This document shows positions 1 through 8,832 of a stretch of 64,000 bases of DNA, piece after piece (position 1 is the first letter of the stretch; each line of letters opens with the position of its first letter). A program made the translations under genes and the position numbers. The stretch is from contig NZ_VDFP01000005.1 in assembly GCF_009600985.1 (NCBI RefSeq), forward strand, positions 1 to 64,000, read 5' to 3'. The stretch is from Companilactobacillus halodurans (lineage in GTDB: Bacteria; Bacillota; Bacilli; Lactobacillales; Lactobacillaceae). Below the pieces are notes generated by a model. The model was not told the origin of the DNA, did no database searches, and worked only from the letters and a program-made list of their open reading frames with translations.

Positions 1-38
1 ATGTATATTACTATAACAACAAAAGGATAAGGACAAAA

Positions 39-83
39 TTGGCCGGAAAGACACCGGTAGAATACCGGAATCTTTCCGACCAA
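39..83. other. Stable stem-loop of unknown role at window edge
   Basis: A nearly perfect inverted repeat: TTGG pairs with CCAA, CGGAAAGA with TCTTTCCG, and CCGGTA with TACCGG around a GAA loop, with only a small CA/AA internal loop. No T-run follows, so it is not an ordinary intrinsic terminator. The gene to its left lies outside the window, so it could be a 3' UTR element, part of a small RNA, or a DNA palindrome. I do not recognise it. Confidence 0.45.
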
Positions 84-164
84 CTGATTGCCTAAAATAA
101 ACTCCAATTAATGGGGTTCACTTCATTCTCTCTTGGTTGATGATTTTATTTTTAAAAAAGCTCT

Positions 165-206
165 CAACTTTTGGAGGTTATCCTTTGGTTGAGGGCTTTT
201 TTGTTG
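165..206. terminator. Intrinsic terminator, probably bidirectional
   Basis: The arms GCTCTCAAC and GTTGAGGGC form a stem with one G-T wobble. A T-run follows on the plus strand and a T-rich tract on the minus strand. It would end a gene lying left of the window and could also stop leftward transcription from the scrK remnant. Confidence 0.7.
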
Positions 207-238
207 TTTTATACGTTTAGTGCTTTTGGTGTTTTGCT

Positions 239-374
239 GCTTTATAGTGGAAACGAGTTCCGTGGGGACAACTTCCTACACCTAAGGCTATTTCCCAAAT
301 CACTCGCAAGGTGCGCGAGCAATTCGTGAAATTGTCTTAGGCTCCGGAAGCTGACCGTCCCCACTGCACTCTCT
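239..374. repeat. Palindromic repeat, copy A
   Basis: First of two tandem copies of a roughly 125-bp imperfect palindrome. It begins GCTTTATAG, then GGAAACGAG, and ends GCACTCTCT. The outer arms are GTGGGGAC/GTCCCCAC, the middle arms CTAAG/CTTAG, and the inner hairpin has arms containing CACTCGC and GCGAG. Its core (about 289-340) is identical to copy B. No open reading frame in it looks like a gene. Confidence 0.85.
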
Positions 375-378
375 AACT

Positions 379-503
379 GAAACGAGTTCCGGTGGGGCAA
401 CTCATTGCGGCTAAGCCTATTTCCCAAATCACTCGCAAGGTGCGCGAGCAATTCGTGAAATTGTCTTAGTCCTCGTGAGCTGACCGCCCCACCTGCACTC
501 TCT
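379..503. repeat. Palindromic repeat, copy B
   Basis: Tandem second copy. The outer arms are GGTGGGGC/GCCCCACC, so both arms differ from copy A in a compensated way. The middle arms are CTAAG/CTTAG and the inner hairpin is the same as in copy A. The copy ends 6 bp from the stop codon of the scrK remnant, so it would be transcribed as its 3' UTR. Bases 1-509 otherwise hold only the stem-loop and terminator listed above. Confidence 0.85.
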
Positions 504-509
504 TTTTCT

Positions 510-1382
510 CTAATCCTGCAATTCTCTAATAGCCAAAGCAAAATCACCTAATGTTGCTGAGCCGTTGTCTTTGATTTCTGGCATTGTGATGTACTTATCT
601 AATTCTGGTACTTCTACATAATCGTTTAGTAGTTCTTTGAATTGTGCTCGTACTTTGTCTAGGAATGGTTCGCTGACTACTCCACCACCGAAGACAATTT
701 TGTCTGGTCTTAGGATCAATGTTACTTGAATAGCTGCTTAGGCTACGTAGTAGGCCATGATGTCCCAGGTGTGGTCTGTTAGTGGTACTTCTTTTCCTGG
801 TTTGCCTAATCTAGCATCGAATGTAGGTCCGGCTACTAATCCTTCTAAACAATCGCCGTGATATGGGCAGATTCCCTTGAAGTCTAGGTCGTCAGGGTGA
901 CGTTTTAAGAATGTGTGTCCCATTTCTGGATGTCCAACATCTCCAACAAAGTCACCGTTAGAAATAGCACCAGCACCTACACCAGTACCGATTGTGTAAT
1001 AAACTAATGAATCGATTTTTTCGTTAGATAACGTTGACATAACGTATTCGCCATAAGCTGAACCGTTAACATCAGTTGTCCAAAACATTGGTATATCAAA
1101 GTTTTCTTTCATCTTGCCGATGAAGTTTGTGTCTTTCCAACCTGGCTTTGGCGTTGACGTTATATAACCATACTTGGGTGAGTTCTTTCTTAATTCAATT
1201 GGTCCAAATGAAGCAATCCCTAAAGCCTCAATGTCGAATTTCTTAAAATAGTCAATTGCTTTTTGGATTGTTTCCTCAGGTGTTGTTGTTGGGAAATGTA
1301 TGCTGTCCTTAATACGGTAATCCTCATCACCTACGGCGCAAACAAATTTAGTTCCACCTGCTTCAATGCTTCCTACTAACAC
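510..1382 (-). pseudogene. scrK: Fructokinase (ROK family), interrupted by an in-frame stop
   Basis: Encodes an ATP-dependent fructokinase of the ROK family, which makes fructose-6-phosphate after sucrose or fructose uptake. The frame starts with GTG after an AAGGAGA ribosome site. It shows the N-terminal phosphate-binding motif (GSIEAGGTK) and the ROK zinc region with HPEMGH followed by CPYHGDCLEG. At 738-740 a TAA interrupts the frame at codon 215. Translation continues in the same frame with AAIQVTLILRPDKIVFGGG to a natural stop at codon 291, giving the usual length of about 290 residues. A single CAA-to-TAA change (Gln to ochre) explains it. The lost part includes the C-terminal IVFGGGV nucleotide-binding segment, so the product is probably inactive. 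Sequencing error is the alternative. Confidence 0.88.
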
Positions 1383-1400
1383 GTTTATCTCTCCTTATCG

Positions 1401-1452
1401 GGTAATCGTTTTCAATGTTTTATACGATACTATTTTTTATTTTTGACGTCAA
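1401..1452 (-). promoter_or_regulatory. Promoter with cre box for scrK
   Basis: Minus-strand -35 TTGACG (1447-1452), 17-bp spacer and -10 TATCGT (1424-1429). Just downstream, TGAAAACGATTACC (1401-1414) fits the CcpA cre consensus except at its last base. A cre overlapping the transcription start implies repression when preferred sugars are present, as is usual for fructokinase genes. Confidence 0.6.
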
Positions 1453-1519
1453 ATATTTTTATATACAGTTTATACTAAATTCGTATTAAAGGCGATATAA
1501 CAGTCTTGAAACGACCAAA

Positions 1520-1556
1520 AAAACCGTCCCAATTCATTAATGAATTGGACGGTTTT
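1520..1556 (-). terminator. Terminator of the deaminase gene
   Basis: The arms AACCGTCC-AATTCAT and ATGAATTGGACGGTT are followed on the minus strand by seven T residues. It ends the guanine-deaminase-like transcript and separates it from scrK. A short T-run on the other strand makes it potentially bidirectional. Confidence 0.85.
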
Positions 1557-1573
1557 TAAAAAATAATTGAAAA

Positions 1574-2050
1574 TTAGTAAACGGTACTGCTTTCATTTTC
1601 TTTAAAATCTTGAAAGGCTTTGATAGTTAAGTCACGATCGTGTTGTTCTAAATTTAAAGTTGATTTATCTGTTGAACCACTATCTAAAAATTTATACATA
1701 ACGTCGTCACGGAATCCGATTTTATCAGCATCTTCAGGAGTATTGCCATAGTAACAAGTTTTAATATTTGACCAAATGATAGCACCTAAACACATAGGAC
1801 AGGGGTAAGCGTTGGTATATAATTCGCAACCACTCAAATCGTGAGTTTTGAGTTTCTTGCAAGCCTTACGGATAGTCTGTATTTCACCATGGGCAGTAGG
1901 GTCATCATTGGATAAAACGCTGTTTTTACCTTGGGCCACAATCGTTCCATCTTTGACGATGACAGTTCCGAAGGGTCCGCCAATTTGAGTTCCAACATTT
2001 TTTTGAGCTTCATTAGCAGCAAGCCGCATGAATTTCTTATCGTATGCCAT
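1574..2050 (-). CDS. guaD: Guanine deaminase-like nucleoside/base deaminase
   Basis: A 158-residue zinc-dependent deaminase of the cytidine/deoxycytidylate deaminase fold, close to GuaD in length and motif pattern. The catalytic HGE motif puts the zinc ligand at H54 and the proton-shuttling E56. The other zinc ligands, C84 and C87, lie in PCPMC. The C-terminal GFRDDVMYKFLD segment matches the GuaD tail rather than tRNA adenosine deaminase. The likely reaction is guanine to xanthine in purine salvage. I chose the ATG at 2050 because GGAGGT lies 8 bases upstream; an upstream in-frame start has no ribosome site. The gene appears monocistronic. Exact substrate (guanine or another base) is inferred from family resemblance only. 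Confidence 0.78.
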   Translation of the reverse strand: MAYDKKFMRLAANEAQKNVGTQIGGPFGTVIVKDGTIVAQGKNSVLSNDDPTAHGEIQTIRKACKKLKTHDLSGCELYTNAYPCPMCLGAIIWSNIKTCYYGNTPEDADKIGFRDDVMYKFLDSGSTDKSTLNLEQHDRDLTIKAFQDFKENESSTVY

Positions 2051-2146
2051 TAAAAGCGACCTCCAATCTTTTCTAAATTCAGTATAAAGCATAATGATGG
2101 TATAAAAAAAGAATTAAAAACTAAATAATTTTTAATTCTTTCCATA

Positions 2147-3754
2147 TTAGTATATTTTTGTATCGCGAATTTCTTTCAATATTTTTAAAGAACCATCTTT
2201 GTAACTTAAGAAACCATAGACAAGGATTCCTAAGATACCACAGATAATAATTACAATGATAGCTCCGACTTTAGTTGCCTCAGAAATCACTTGGACAATT
2301 AATAAATTAGCAATTCCAACAACTACAAGCATGATTAAACCGTCGATAAAAATGCGGAATAATTTTTTGGCTAAGACTTTATCGATAATTTGGAACTGTT
2401 TATTCAATAATCTAAAGTCAAAATAACTCATAATTACAAAAGCAATCGTCGTTGCGACTACGGGTCCGTAAACGCCAAGCATCAAAGTCATTGGTAATTG
2501 CAAAATAATTTTTATCAAATAGGCAATGGCTAAGTAAATCATGGATTTTTTCATGTGGTTAGTTACTTGCAAGATATTTTCCAAAATCATAAATGAACAA
2601 TAGAAGAAAGCTTCAAAACAAGAAACAATCAAAACTTTAGCTCCTAAAATACTTTGATTATAGAAAACAAAAGCTGTCCAAAGTTGGCGACTGATAGCGA
2701 TGACACCAAATGTAGCTGGCAAAATAATAAAGATAGTAAATTGCATAATCTTACGCATGAAGTTTTGAACTTCTTTATTTTCAACCTTACGACTGACCAT
2801 CGCTGATAATGCGGGAATAACTGAAGCAGAGACTGAAATGGCTAGAGAAACTAGCACCATGATGATTTTATTAGCTTGGAAGCCAAACATCGCATACAGA
2901 TTATCGATGGTTTTTTGACTAGCATGTAAAATCAGCTGGTAAATCCAAGTAAAAGTAGTCTGATCGAACAATTGCAAAACGGTCATAATTGTATCGACTA
3001 GCAAAAAGGGAATAGCTGACTTTAGCATTGAACCAAAGTTGATATCTGATGCTGGAGCCACATTTTTTGGTGGCTTTATATCTTCAATTGTTGTTGAACG
3101 TCTGACTTTGACGCGAATCCAAAGCAAGAATAAGTAAGCTAAAGTGGCACCAATAAATGAAGCAAGAGTAGACTGATTAACAGCAGAAATATAATTACCC
3201 TTTTGTAAAATCATAATTGTATAAGTGGCATAAAGCATGTAAGCCACACGAGCAATTTGTTCAATAACTTGAGAAAAAGCTGAATATGAAATAAAAGCAT
3301 AACCTTGAATATAGCCACGAAGAATTCCTAAAGCAGGAATAATCAACATTGCAATACTCAAATATTTAATAGGCGTTACGACGCGCATATCGCCTGCCGC
3401 TAGTACGATAGCAACATATTTTGCTCCAAAGAACATAACGGCAGCACAACCGATACCAACTAATGTCATGTAGAAAGTATATTTTTTAAAGAGCTTTTCA
3501 CTTTGGTCGAATCGGCCTAAAGCATTGTGTGCTGCAACTTCTTTTGAAATTGCTGAAGGAATACCAGCAGTTGCGATGATTAAGAATAAATTGTAGATAT
3601 TATAAACTTTACCGTACATCGCATTGGCAGCATAAACGGCAGCGGGTCCAATCCAGATATTCCAAGGAATAATATAGACGACAGCTAAAACTCTCGAAAT
3701 TATTCCACTAATGGAAATCCAAAGTGAACTCTTTAGTAATGAATCTTTTTTCAT
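2147..3754 (-). CDS. MurJ/YtgP-like flippase (MOP superfamily polysaccharide exporter)
   Basis: A polytopic membrane protein of about 535 residues with roughly 14 predicted hydrophobic segments, as is usual for YtgP/SpoVB-type members of the MOP superfamily. The N-terminus (SGIISRVLAVVYIIPW, then GIPSAISKEVA) matches the Bacillus YtgP pattern. Related proteins flip lipid-linked precursors such as lipid II, or polysaccharide units, across the membrane. No glycosyltransferase genes are adjacent, which favours a housekeeping cell-wall role over a capsule cassette. The start is uncertain: the ATG at 3754 has GGAAA six bases upstream, while another ATG at 3766 has a poorer site. Substrate is not determinable from sequence. 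Confidence 0.75.
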   Translation of the reverse strand: MKKDSLLKSSLWISISGIISRVLAVVYIIPWNIWIGPAAVYAANAMYGKVYNIYNLFLIIATAGIPSAISKEVAAHNALGRFDQSEKLFKKYTFYMTLVGIGCAAVMFFGAKYVAIVLAAGDMRVVTPIKYLSIAMLIIPALGILRGYIQGYAFISYSAFSQVIEQIARVAYMLYATYTIMILQKGNYISAVNQSTLASFIGATLAYLFLLWIRVKVRRSTTIEDIKPPKNVAPASDINFGSMLKSAIPFLLVDTIMTVLQLFDQTTFTWIYQLILHASQKTIDNLYAMFGFQANKIIMVLVSLAISVSASVIPALSAMVSRKVENKEVQNFMRKIMQFTIFIILPATFGVIAISRQLWTAFVFYNQSILGAKVLIVSCFEAFFYCSFMILENILQVTNHMKKSMIYLAIAYLIKIILQLPMTLMLGVYGPVVATTIAFVIMSYFDFRLLNKQFQIIDKVLAKKLFRIFIDGLIMLVVVGIANLLIVQVISEATKVGAIIVIIICGILGILVYGFLSYKDGSLKILKEIRDTKIY

Positions 3755-3803
3755 TGTATTTTCCATTCTTTATAAAATTACTTATATTATAGAAGATTTA
3801 GGA

Positions 3804-4176
3804 TTATTTAAAGAAAACAGCTACCAAAATCAAAGCGATTAAAGCAGGCAATCCTTGTAAAAAGAGAATCTTCTTTGAAGCTGTAAAGGCACCATAAAGG
3901 GCCACAAGAACGATGTAAAGCATCATAAGGATAAGAATAATTTTTTAGAGTTGAACCAGTAAAAAATAAGATCATTAACATTATTAAAACGCCAAAAAGG
4001 CCATTATAAATTCCTTGATTAGCAAGAGCAATTTGTGCGTGCTCTGATTTAACAAAGTCCAATGGCATATCAAAGGCTTTAGCTTGCATGTCAGGTTTAG
4101 CAAACATCTCTAAAAAGGCGATGCCGACATGTTCAACCGCAACCAATGCCACGATGAATAAGGTCAAAATTTGCAT
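3804..4176 (-). pseudogene. DUF1304 small membrane protein, frameshifted
   Basis: A DUF1304 family gene encoding a protein of about 120 residues with four expected membrane helices and no established function. The N-terminal half (LVAVEHVGIAFLEMFAKP, then ANQGIYNGLF) is typical. After FFTGSTLK, near 3940-3948 in an A/T-rich run, the frame breaks. Removing one base restores a natural continuation (ILILMMLYIVLVALYG, then KKILFLQGLPALIALIL) ending at a TAA at 3804-3806. As read, a 122-residue chimera with a charged nonsense tail would be made. Either a one-base insertion mutation or a homopolymer sequencing error is possible. It is monocistronic, 110 bp from its neighbour. Confidence 0.82.
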
Positions 4177-4277
4177 GATAATCTTCTTTCTGTGTAAAAG
4201 TATAAGATAATATTAAACTGTTTTGTTTTGTTGTACAAATTCAATTTCTGGATAAAAAAGAAGAATCATAAACAGAT

Positions 4278-4589
4278 TTACGATTCTTCATTAGGTTTAA
4301 TCATAACAAATTTTTTAGCAAATTTACCCTTTTGATTGATTTTAGCTTGTCTAAGACTGTCCATTTCTTCATACGTAATAGAAGCATCATCTAAAATAGC
4401 ACGGATAACTTCCTCTAAATCCCCGAGTTCTTCGACTAAGTTAGCACGTGTAGCAGCAGTTTGAACTTCTTTAGCTTCTTCAATTATCTTTGTACGTAAT
4501 ATTACGCGATAATCTTCATTGGAAAGAACTTCGAACTGAGTATCGTCAGAAATAATATCCGGAATTTTATCCCGAACTAATTTTTTCAT
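4278..4589 (-). CDS. MazG-like NTP pyrophosphohydrolase (COG4997 type)
   Basis: A 103-residue all-alpha protein starting MKKLVRDKIPDII, a hallmark of the small phosphoribosyl-ATP pyrophosphohydrolase-like house-cleaning group. The metal-binding acidic cluster is visible as KIIEEAKEV followed by LVEELGDLEEVIRAI. Such proteins are expected to hydrolyse nucleoside triphosphates to monophosphates. The start at 4589 is supported by an AGGGGGG ribosome site seven bases upstream; the longer frame adds an unsupported N-terminus. Its substrate cannot be read from the sequence. Confidence 0.75.
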   Translation of the reverse strand: MKKLVRDKIPDIISDDTQFEVLSNEDYRVILRTKIIEEAKEVQTAATRANLVEELGDLEEVIRAILDDASITYEEMDSLRQAKINQKGKFAKKFVMIKPNEES

Positions 4590-4739
4590 ATTTAAATCCC
4601 CCCTAAAACGTCTGTAAAAAAGCTTACCATGAAGCTTCAAAACTGCCAAATCAAAACTAAAAAGCTATATGTTTGATAACAATAATATAGTCATGATATT
4701 ATTATATCGAATAAAAAAATATAAAAAGTGTTGATTATT

Positions 4740-5093
4740 ATGAACTTATCGGGGATTGTGATTGCGGAAATTTATGGCAGCATTTTGCTGCTCATAATAA
4801 TTTTAATAATTATTATGTTATTTATAAATGACCTTATTCGTAAGAGGATGGTCTATGCTTGTCGAGCAACCCTAATGGATAAGGATAAGATAGTTCAAAT
4901 TGCAGTTGATGAAAAAACAGCTGATTATTTAAAAAGCAATAGTAATCAAGAGCTTTATCGCGTCGATGATTTTATTTCCAAAGAAGACGATTTAATTCGT
5001 TATAAATTGTGTTTGAAGAAGCGTAGTTTTGATTTTTATCTCGAGAAAAAAGATTTTTGGAATTACAAGGTTGTAGCAATAAAAATGTATTAA
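4740..5093 (+). CDS. Hypothetical single-pass membrane protein
   Basis: About 117 residues: a very hydrophobic N-terminal helix (roughly residues 5-32, Ile/Leu-rich) followed by a basic stretch (DLIRKR). A soluble domain of about 85 residues with mixed charge comes next (KTADYLKS to YKVVAIKMY). The topology suggests a membrane-anchored cytoplasmic domain. I do not recognise the family. There is no good ribosome site before the ATG at 4740, and a GTG at 4728 in the same frame is an alternative. It is followed by its own terminator, which supports its being a real gene. Confidence 0.55.
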   Translation: MNLSGIVIAEIYGSILLLIIILIIIMLFINDLIRKRMVYACRATLMDKDKIVQIAVDEKTADYLKSNSNQELYRVDDFISKEDDLIRYKLCLKKRSFDFYLEKKDFWNYKVVAIKMY

Positions 5094-5128
5094 TAGGCTT
5101 GTCCTTAAAGGATAAGTCTTTTTATTTT
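5094..5128 (+). terminator. Terminator after the small membrane protein
   Basis: AGGCTTGTCC and GGATAAGTCT pair with G-T wobbles around a short loop, followed by a T-rich tract. It separates the preceding gene from the guaB promoter. Confidence 0.7.
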
Positions 5129-5140
5129 CACAAACTTTTA

Positions 5141-5169
5141 TTGACTATTGTAAAAAAATCGGCTATCAT
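5141..5169 (+). promoter_or_regulatory. guaB promoter
   Basis: TTGACT (5141-5146), 17-bp spacer, TATCAT (5164-5169). The leader to the ATG at 5220 is only about 45 bases. There is no room for a purine riboswitch, so any guanine control must act another way. Confidence 0.65.
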
Positions 5170-5198
5170 GTCTATAAATTTTATCTACCAACAGGTAA

Positions 5199-6698
<1,500 letters not shown>

Positions 6699-6707
6699 GA
6701 ATAAAAA

Positions 6708-6740
6708 AATGTCGATCAATTCTTGATCGGCATTTTTTGT
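6708..6740 (+). terminator. guaB terminator
   Basis: AATGTCGATCAA and TTGATCGGCATT form the stem, followed by TTTTTTG. Bases 6741-6906 hold no gene. A TATACT hexamer near 6870 may be the -10 of the next gene, but its -35 is unconvincing. Confidence 0.85.
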
Positions 6741-6906
6741 TTTAACGATATTTAAATTTTTATTTTGATTGATAACTTGGTCCAAAACCTTATATATTCG
6801 GCATTTAATTAACTTATTAATGTTAGTAAATTAATTGAATTTAGTACATTTTCTAAAAGATAATTCTTGTATACTATCTCTACATTAAAAATTAGGGGAT
6901 AGAAAA

Positions 6907-7281
6907 ATGAATGAACGAGAAAATGTGATCTTTAGCGAGTTAGCGGCAAATTCTGATTCAATGGAAATGAAATATGGACGAGACTCTTTCTTTGATGGAA
7001 GTTTAATAGAATTAATTTTATTAGGAATCGGTTGCGGACTTATGACGTTTTTCAGTCTAGGTATCTTGTATCCGTGGGCCCTATGTTTGTTATTTGGATG
7101 GAAAATTGATCACACAGTTGTCGATGGTAAGAGAATGCACTTTTCTGGAAGTGCGATGGGACTGTTTGGCAACTGGATAAAATGGCTTGCTTTATCCATC
7201 GTAACGCTTGGTATTTATTCATTTTGGGTTTGCATCAAACTAGAAGATTGGAAGGCTAAAAATACTAGTTTTATTAATTAA
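6907..7281 (+). CDS. DUF898-like membrane protein
   Basis: A 124-residue protein with the DUF898 (YjgN-like) pattern: FFDGSLIELI, then two hydrophobic helices. The second contains the characteristic TLGIY-F-W motif (SIVTLGIYSFW), preceded by HFSGSAMGLFGNW. Family function is unknown. A ribosome site (AGGGG) lies nine bases before the ATG. Its stop codon overlaps the stop of the convergent permease gene by four bases, with no terminator between them. The two transcripts must therefore run into each other. Confidence 0.65.
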   Translation: MNERENVIFSELAANSDSMEMKYGRDSFFDGSLIELILLGIGCGLMTFFSLGILYPWALCLLFGWKIDHTVVDGKRMHFSGSAMGLFGNWIKWLALSIVTLGIYSFWVCIKLEDWKAKNTSFIN

Positions 7282-8669
7282 GATTTTTCATTACTGTGGC
7301 GGAAGCTATAACCAAAGTAAATTATTAATCCTAGTATTGTCCAGCCAGCGTACATTTTCCAAGTGAAACTCTGCAATTGAGTCATTAAGTAAATGCAGGC
7401 AACAAAAGAAACTAATGGAAAAACAGGATAAAATGGCACTCGAAAGGCTGGTTTAAGGTCTTTAGTATTTTTGCTATGGCGTAAAAAGATAACACCAATT
7501 GAAGTTACGGCAAAAGCTAATAACGTCCCGATATTGACTAATTCAGTAATTTTTTCAATTGGTACGACCGCAGCAACTGTAGCTGCAACCAAGCCAACTA
7601 AAAAGGTACTACTAATTGGAACTCCTTGTTTACTGAGATTTTTAAATCTTTGTGGCAATAAGCCATCACGACTGAGTGAAAAGATCAAACGGGTTCCACC
7701 GTAAATTACGACTAACAACACTGTTGTCATACCCATGATGGCACCTAATGAAACGATGCCAGAGACCCAATTAAGATTAAGCAAATTTAGCGCGTGTGAC
7801 ACGGGGTCAGCCACATTAAGTTGTTTATAATTGACTGCTCCGACGAGAACCAAGGAAACTAATCCATATAAGATAGCAACAATTAAGAGTGAAGCTATGA
7901 TTCCTATTGGCATGTTTCGTTTAGGATTTTTAACTTCCTCGCTGGCTGAAGAGACGACGTCAAAACCTAGAAAGGCATAAAAGGCCACGGCGGCACCTCG
8001 TCCGATTCCACCAACGCCAAATGGTAAAAATGGTTGATAATTCTTAGGCTTAACGTAAAAGACTGTTACGGCAATGAAGAGCAGGATAACAAAAATTTTG
8101 ACGTAAACCATAATTGTATTAACCTTCATTGATTCATTTAAACCTTGCAACAAAAGGACTGTTGCAATCAAAACGATGATAAACGCAACTAAATCAAAGC
8201 GTCCACTTGGGTTTCCGGCTGTTCCAGAAGCTGACTGTAAAACTTTTGGTAAGGTAATTCCAAAGCCGGCTAAAAGGTTCCGAAAATAAGCTGACCAACT
8301 GACAGCTGTTGATGAAGCTGCGAATAAGTACTCTGAAATCAACGACCAACCGACGATCCATGCGATTATTTCGCCATAGACTGAATAAGAATAAGTATAA
8401 GCACTTCCAGCTAAGGGAATAGTGGAAGAGAATTCTGAATAACAAAAAGCAGCGCCGATACAGACTAAGGCTGCTAATAAATAAGTCAAAATAACCCCAG
8501 GGCCAGCATAATTTGCGGCAATGATACCTGGCGTGATGAAAATTCCTGAACCAACTATGACGCCGACACCCATGATGATTAGGTCTTTAGCGCTGAGAGT
8601 TCGATTGAGACTAGTTTGTTCGTTTTCTAAATCATGAACGATATCTTTTTTTCGAAAAAGTGATGGCAT
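7278..8669 (-). CDS. Amino acid permease, APC superfamily (YfnA/CAT-like)
   Basis: A 463-residue transporter with about 12 membrane helices. The conserved first-helix motif GVGVIVGSGIFITPG, the EFSSTIPLAGSAYTYSY segment and the FLGFDVVSSASEEVKNP motif define the cationic-amino-acid/YfnA branch of the APC superfamily. It probably imports or exchanges amino acids with protons. A ribosome site (TTGGAG) precedes the ATG. It is divergent from the aminotransferase gene at 8833, with a shared intergenic region of 163 bp, so co-regulation is possible. The specific substrate cannot be assigned. Confidence 0.82.
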   Translation of the reverse strand: MPSLFRKKDIVHDLENEQTSLNRTLSAKDLIIMGVGVIVGSGIFITPGIIAANYAGPGVILTYLLAALVCIGAAFCYSEFSSTIPLAGSAYTYSYSVYGEIIAWIVGWSLISEYLFAASSTAVSWSAYFRNLLAGFGITLPKVLQSASGTAGNPSGRFDLVAFIIVLIATVLLLQGLNESMKVNTIMVYVKIFVILLFIAVTVFYVKPKNYQPFLPFGVGGIGRGAAVAFYAFLGFDVVSSASEEVKNPKRNMPIGIIASLLIVAILYGLVSLVLVGAVNYKQLNVADPVSHALNLLNLNWVSGIVSLGAIMGMTTVLLVVIYGGTRLIFSLSRDGLLPQRFKNLSKQGVPISSTFLVGLVAATVAAVVPIEKITELVNIGTLLAFAVTSIGVIFLRHSKNTKDLKPAFRVPFYPVFPLVSFVACIYLMTQLQSFTWKMYAGWTILGLIIYFGYSFRHSNEKS

Positions 8670-8832
8670 TTAATATACTCCAATCTAATACTTTTTATTA
8701 TGGCATTTCAAAAGTTAAAAATACAGAGTCATTTCTAATGATATTATATTTATTTTAATATATAAGCTTACATTCACGAAATTTGCTGATTAGTGATAAT
8801 ATCGAAATGAATACGATTAAGAGGTGAAATGA

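Noticed and set aside
242-547. A 101-codon frame on the minus strand across the palindromic repeats
   Set aside because: It consists of the tandem repeat read twice (its protein repeats RQFHELLAHLASDLGN), has no ribosome site and runs into scrK. The repeat, not a protein, is the feature.
4589-4649. Longer N-terminus for the MazG-like protein
   Set aside because: The extra 20 residues have no family support, while the internal ATG has a strong ribosome site and begins the conserved MKKLVRDKIPD motif.
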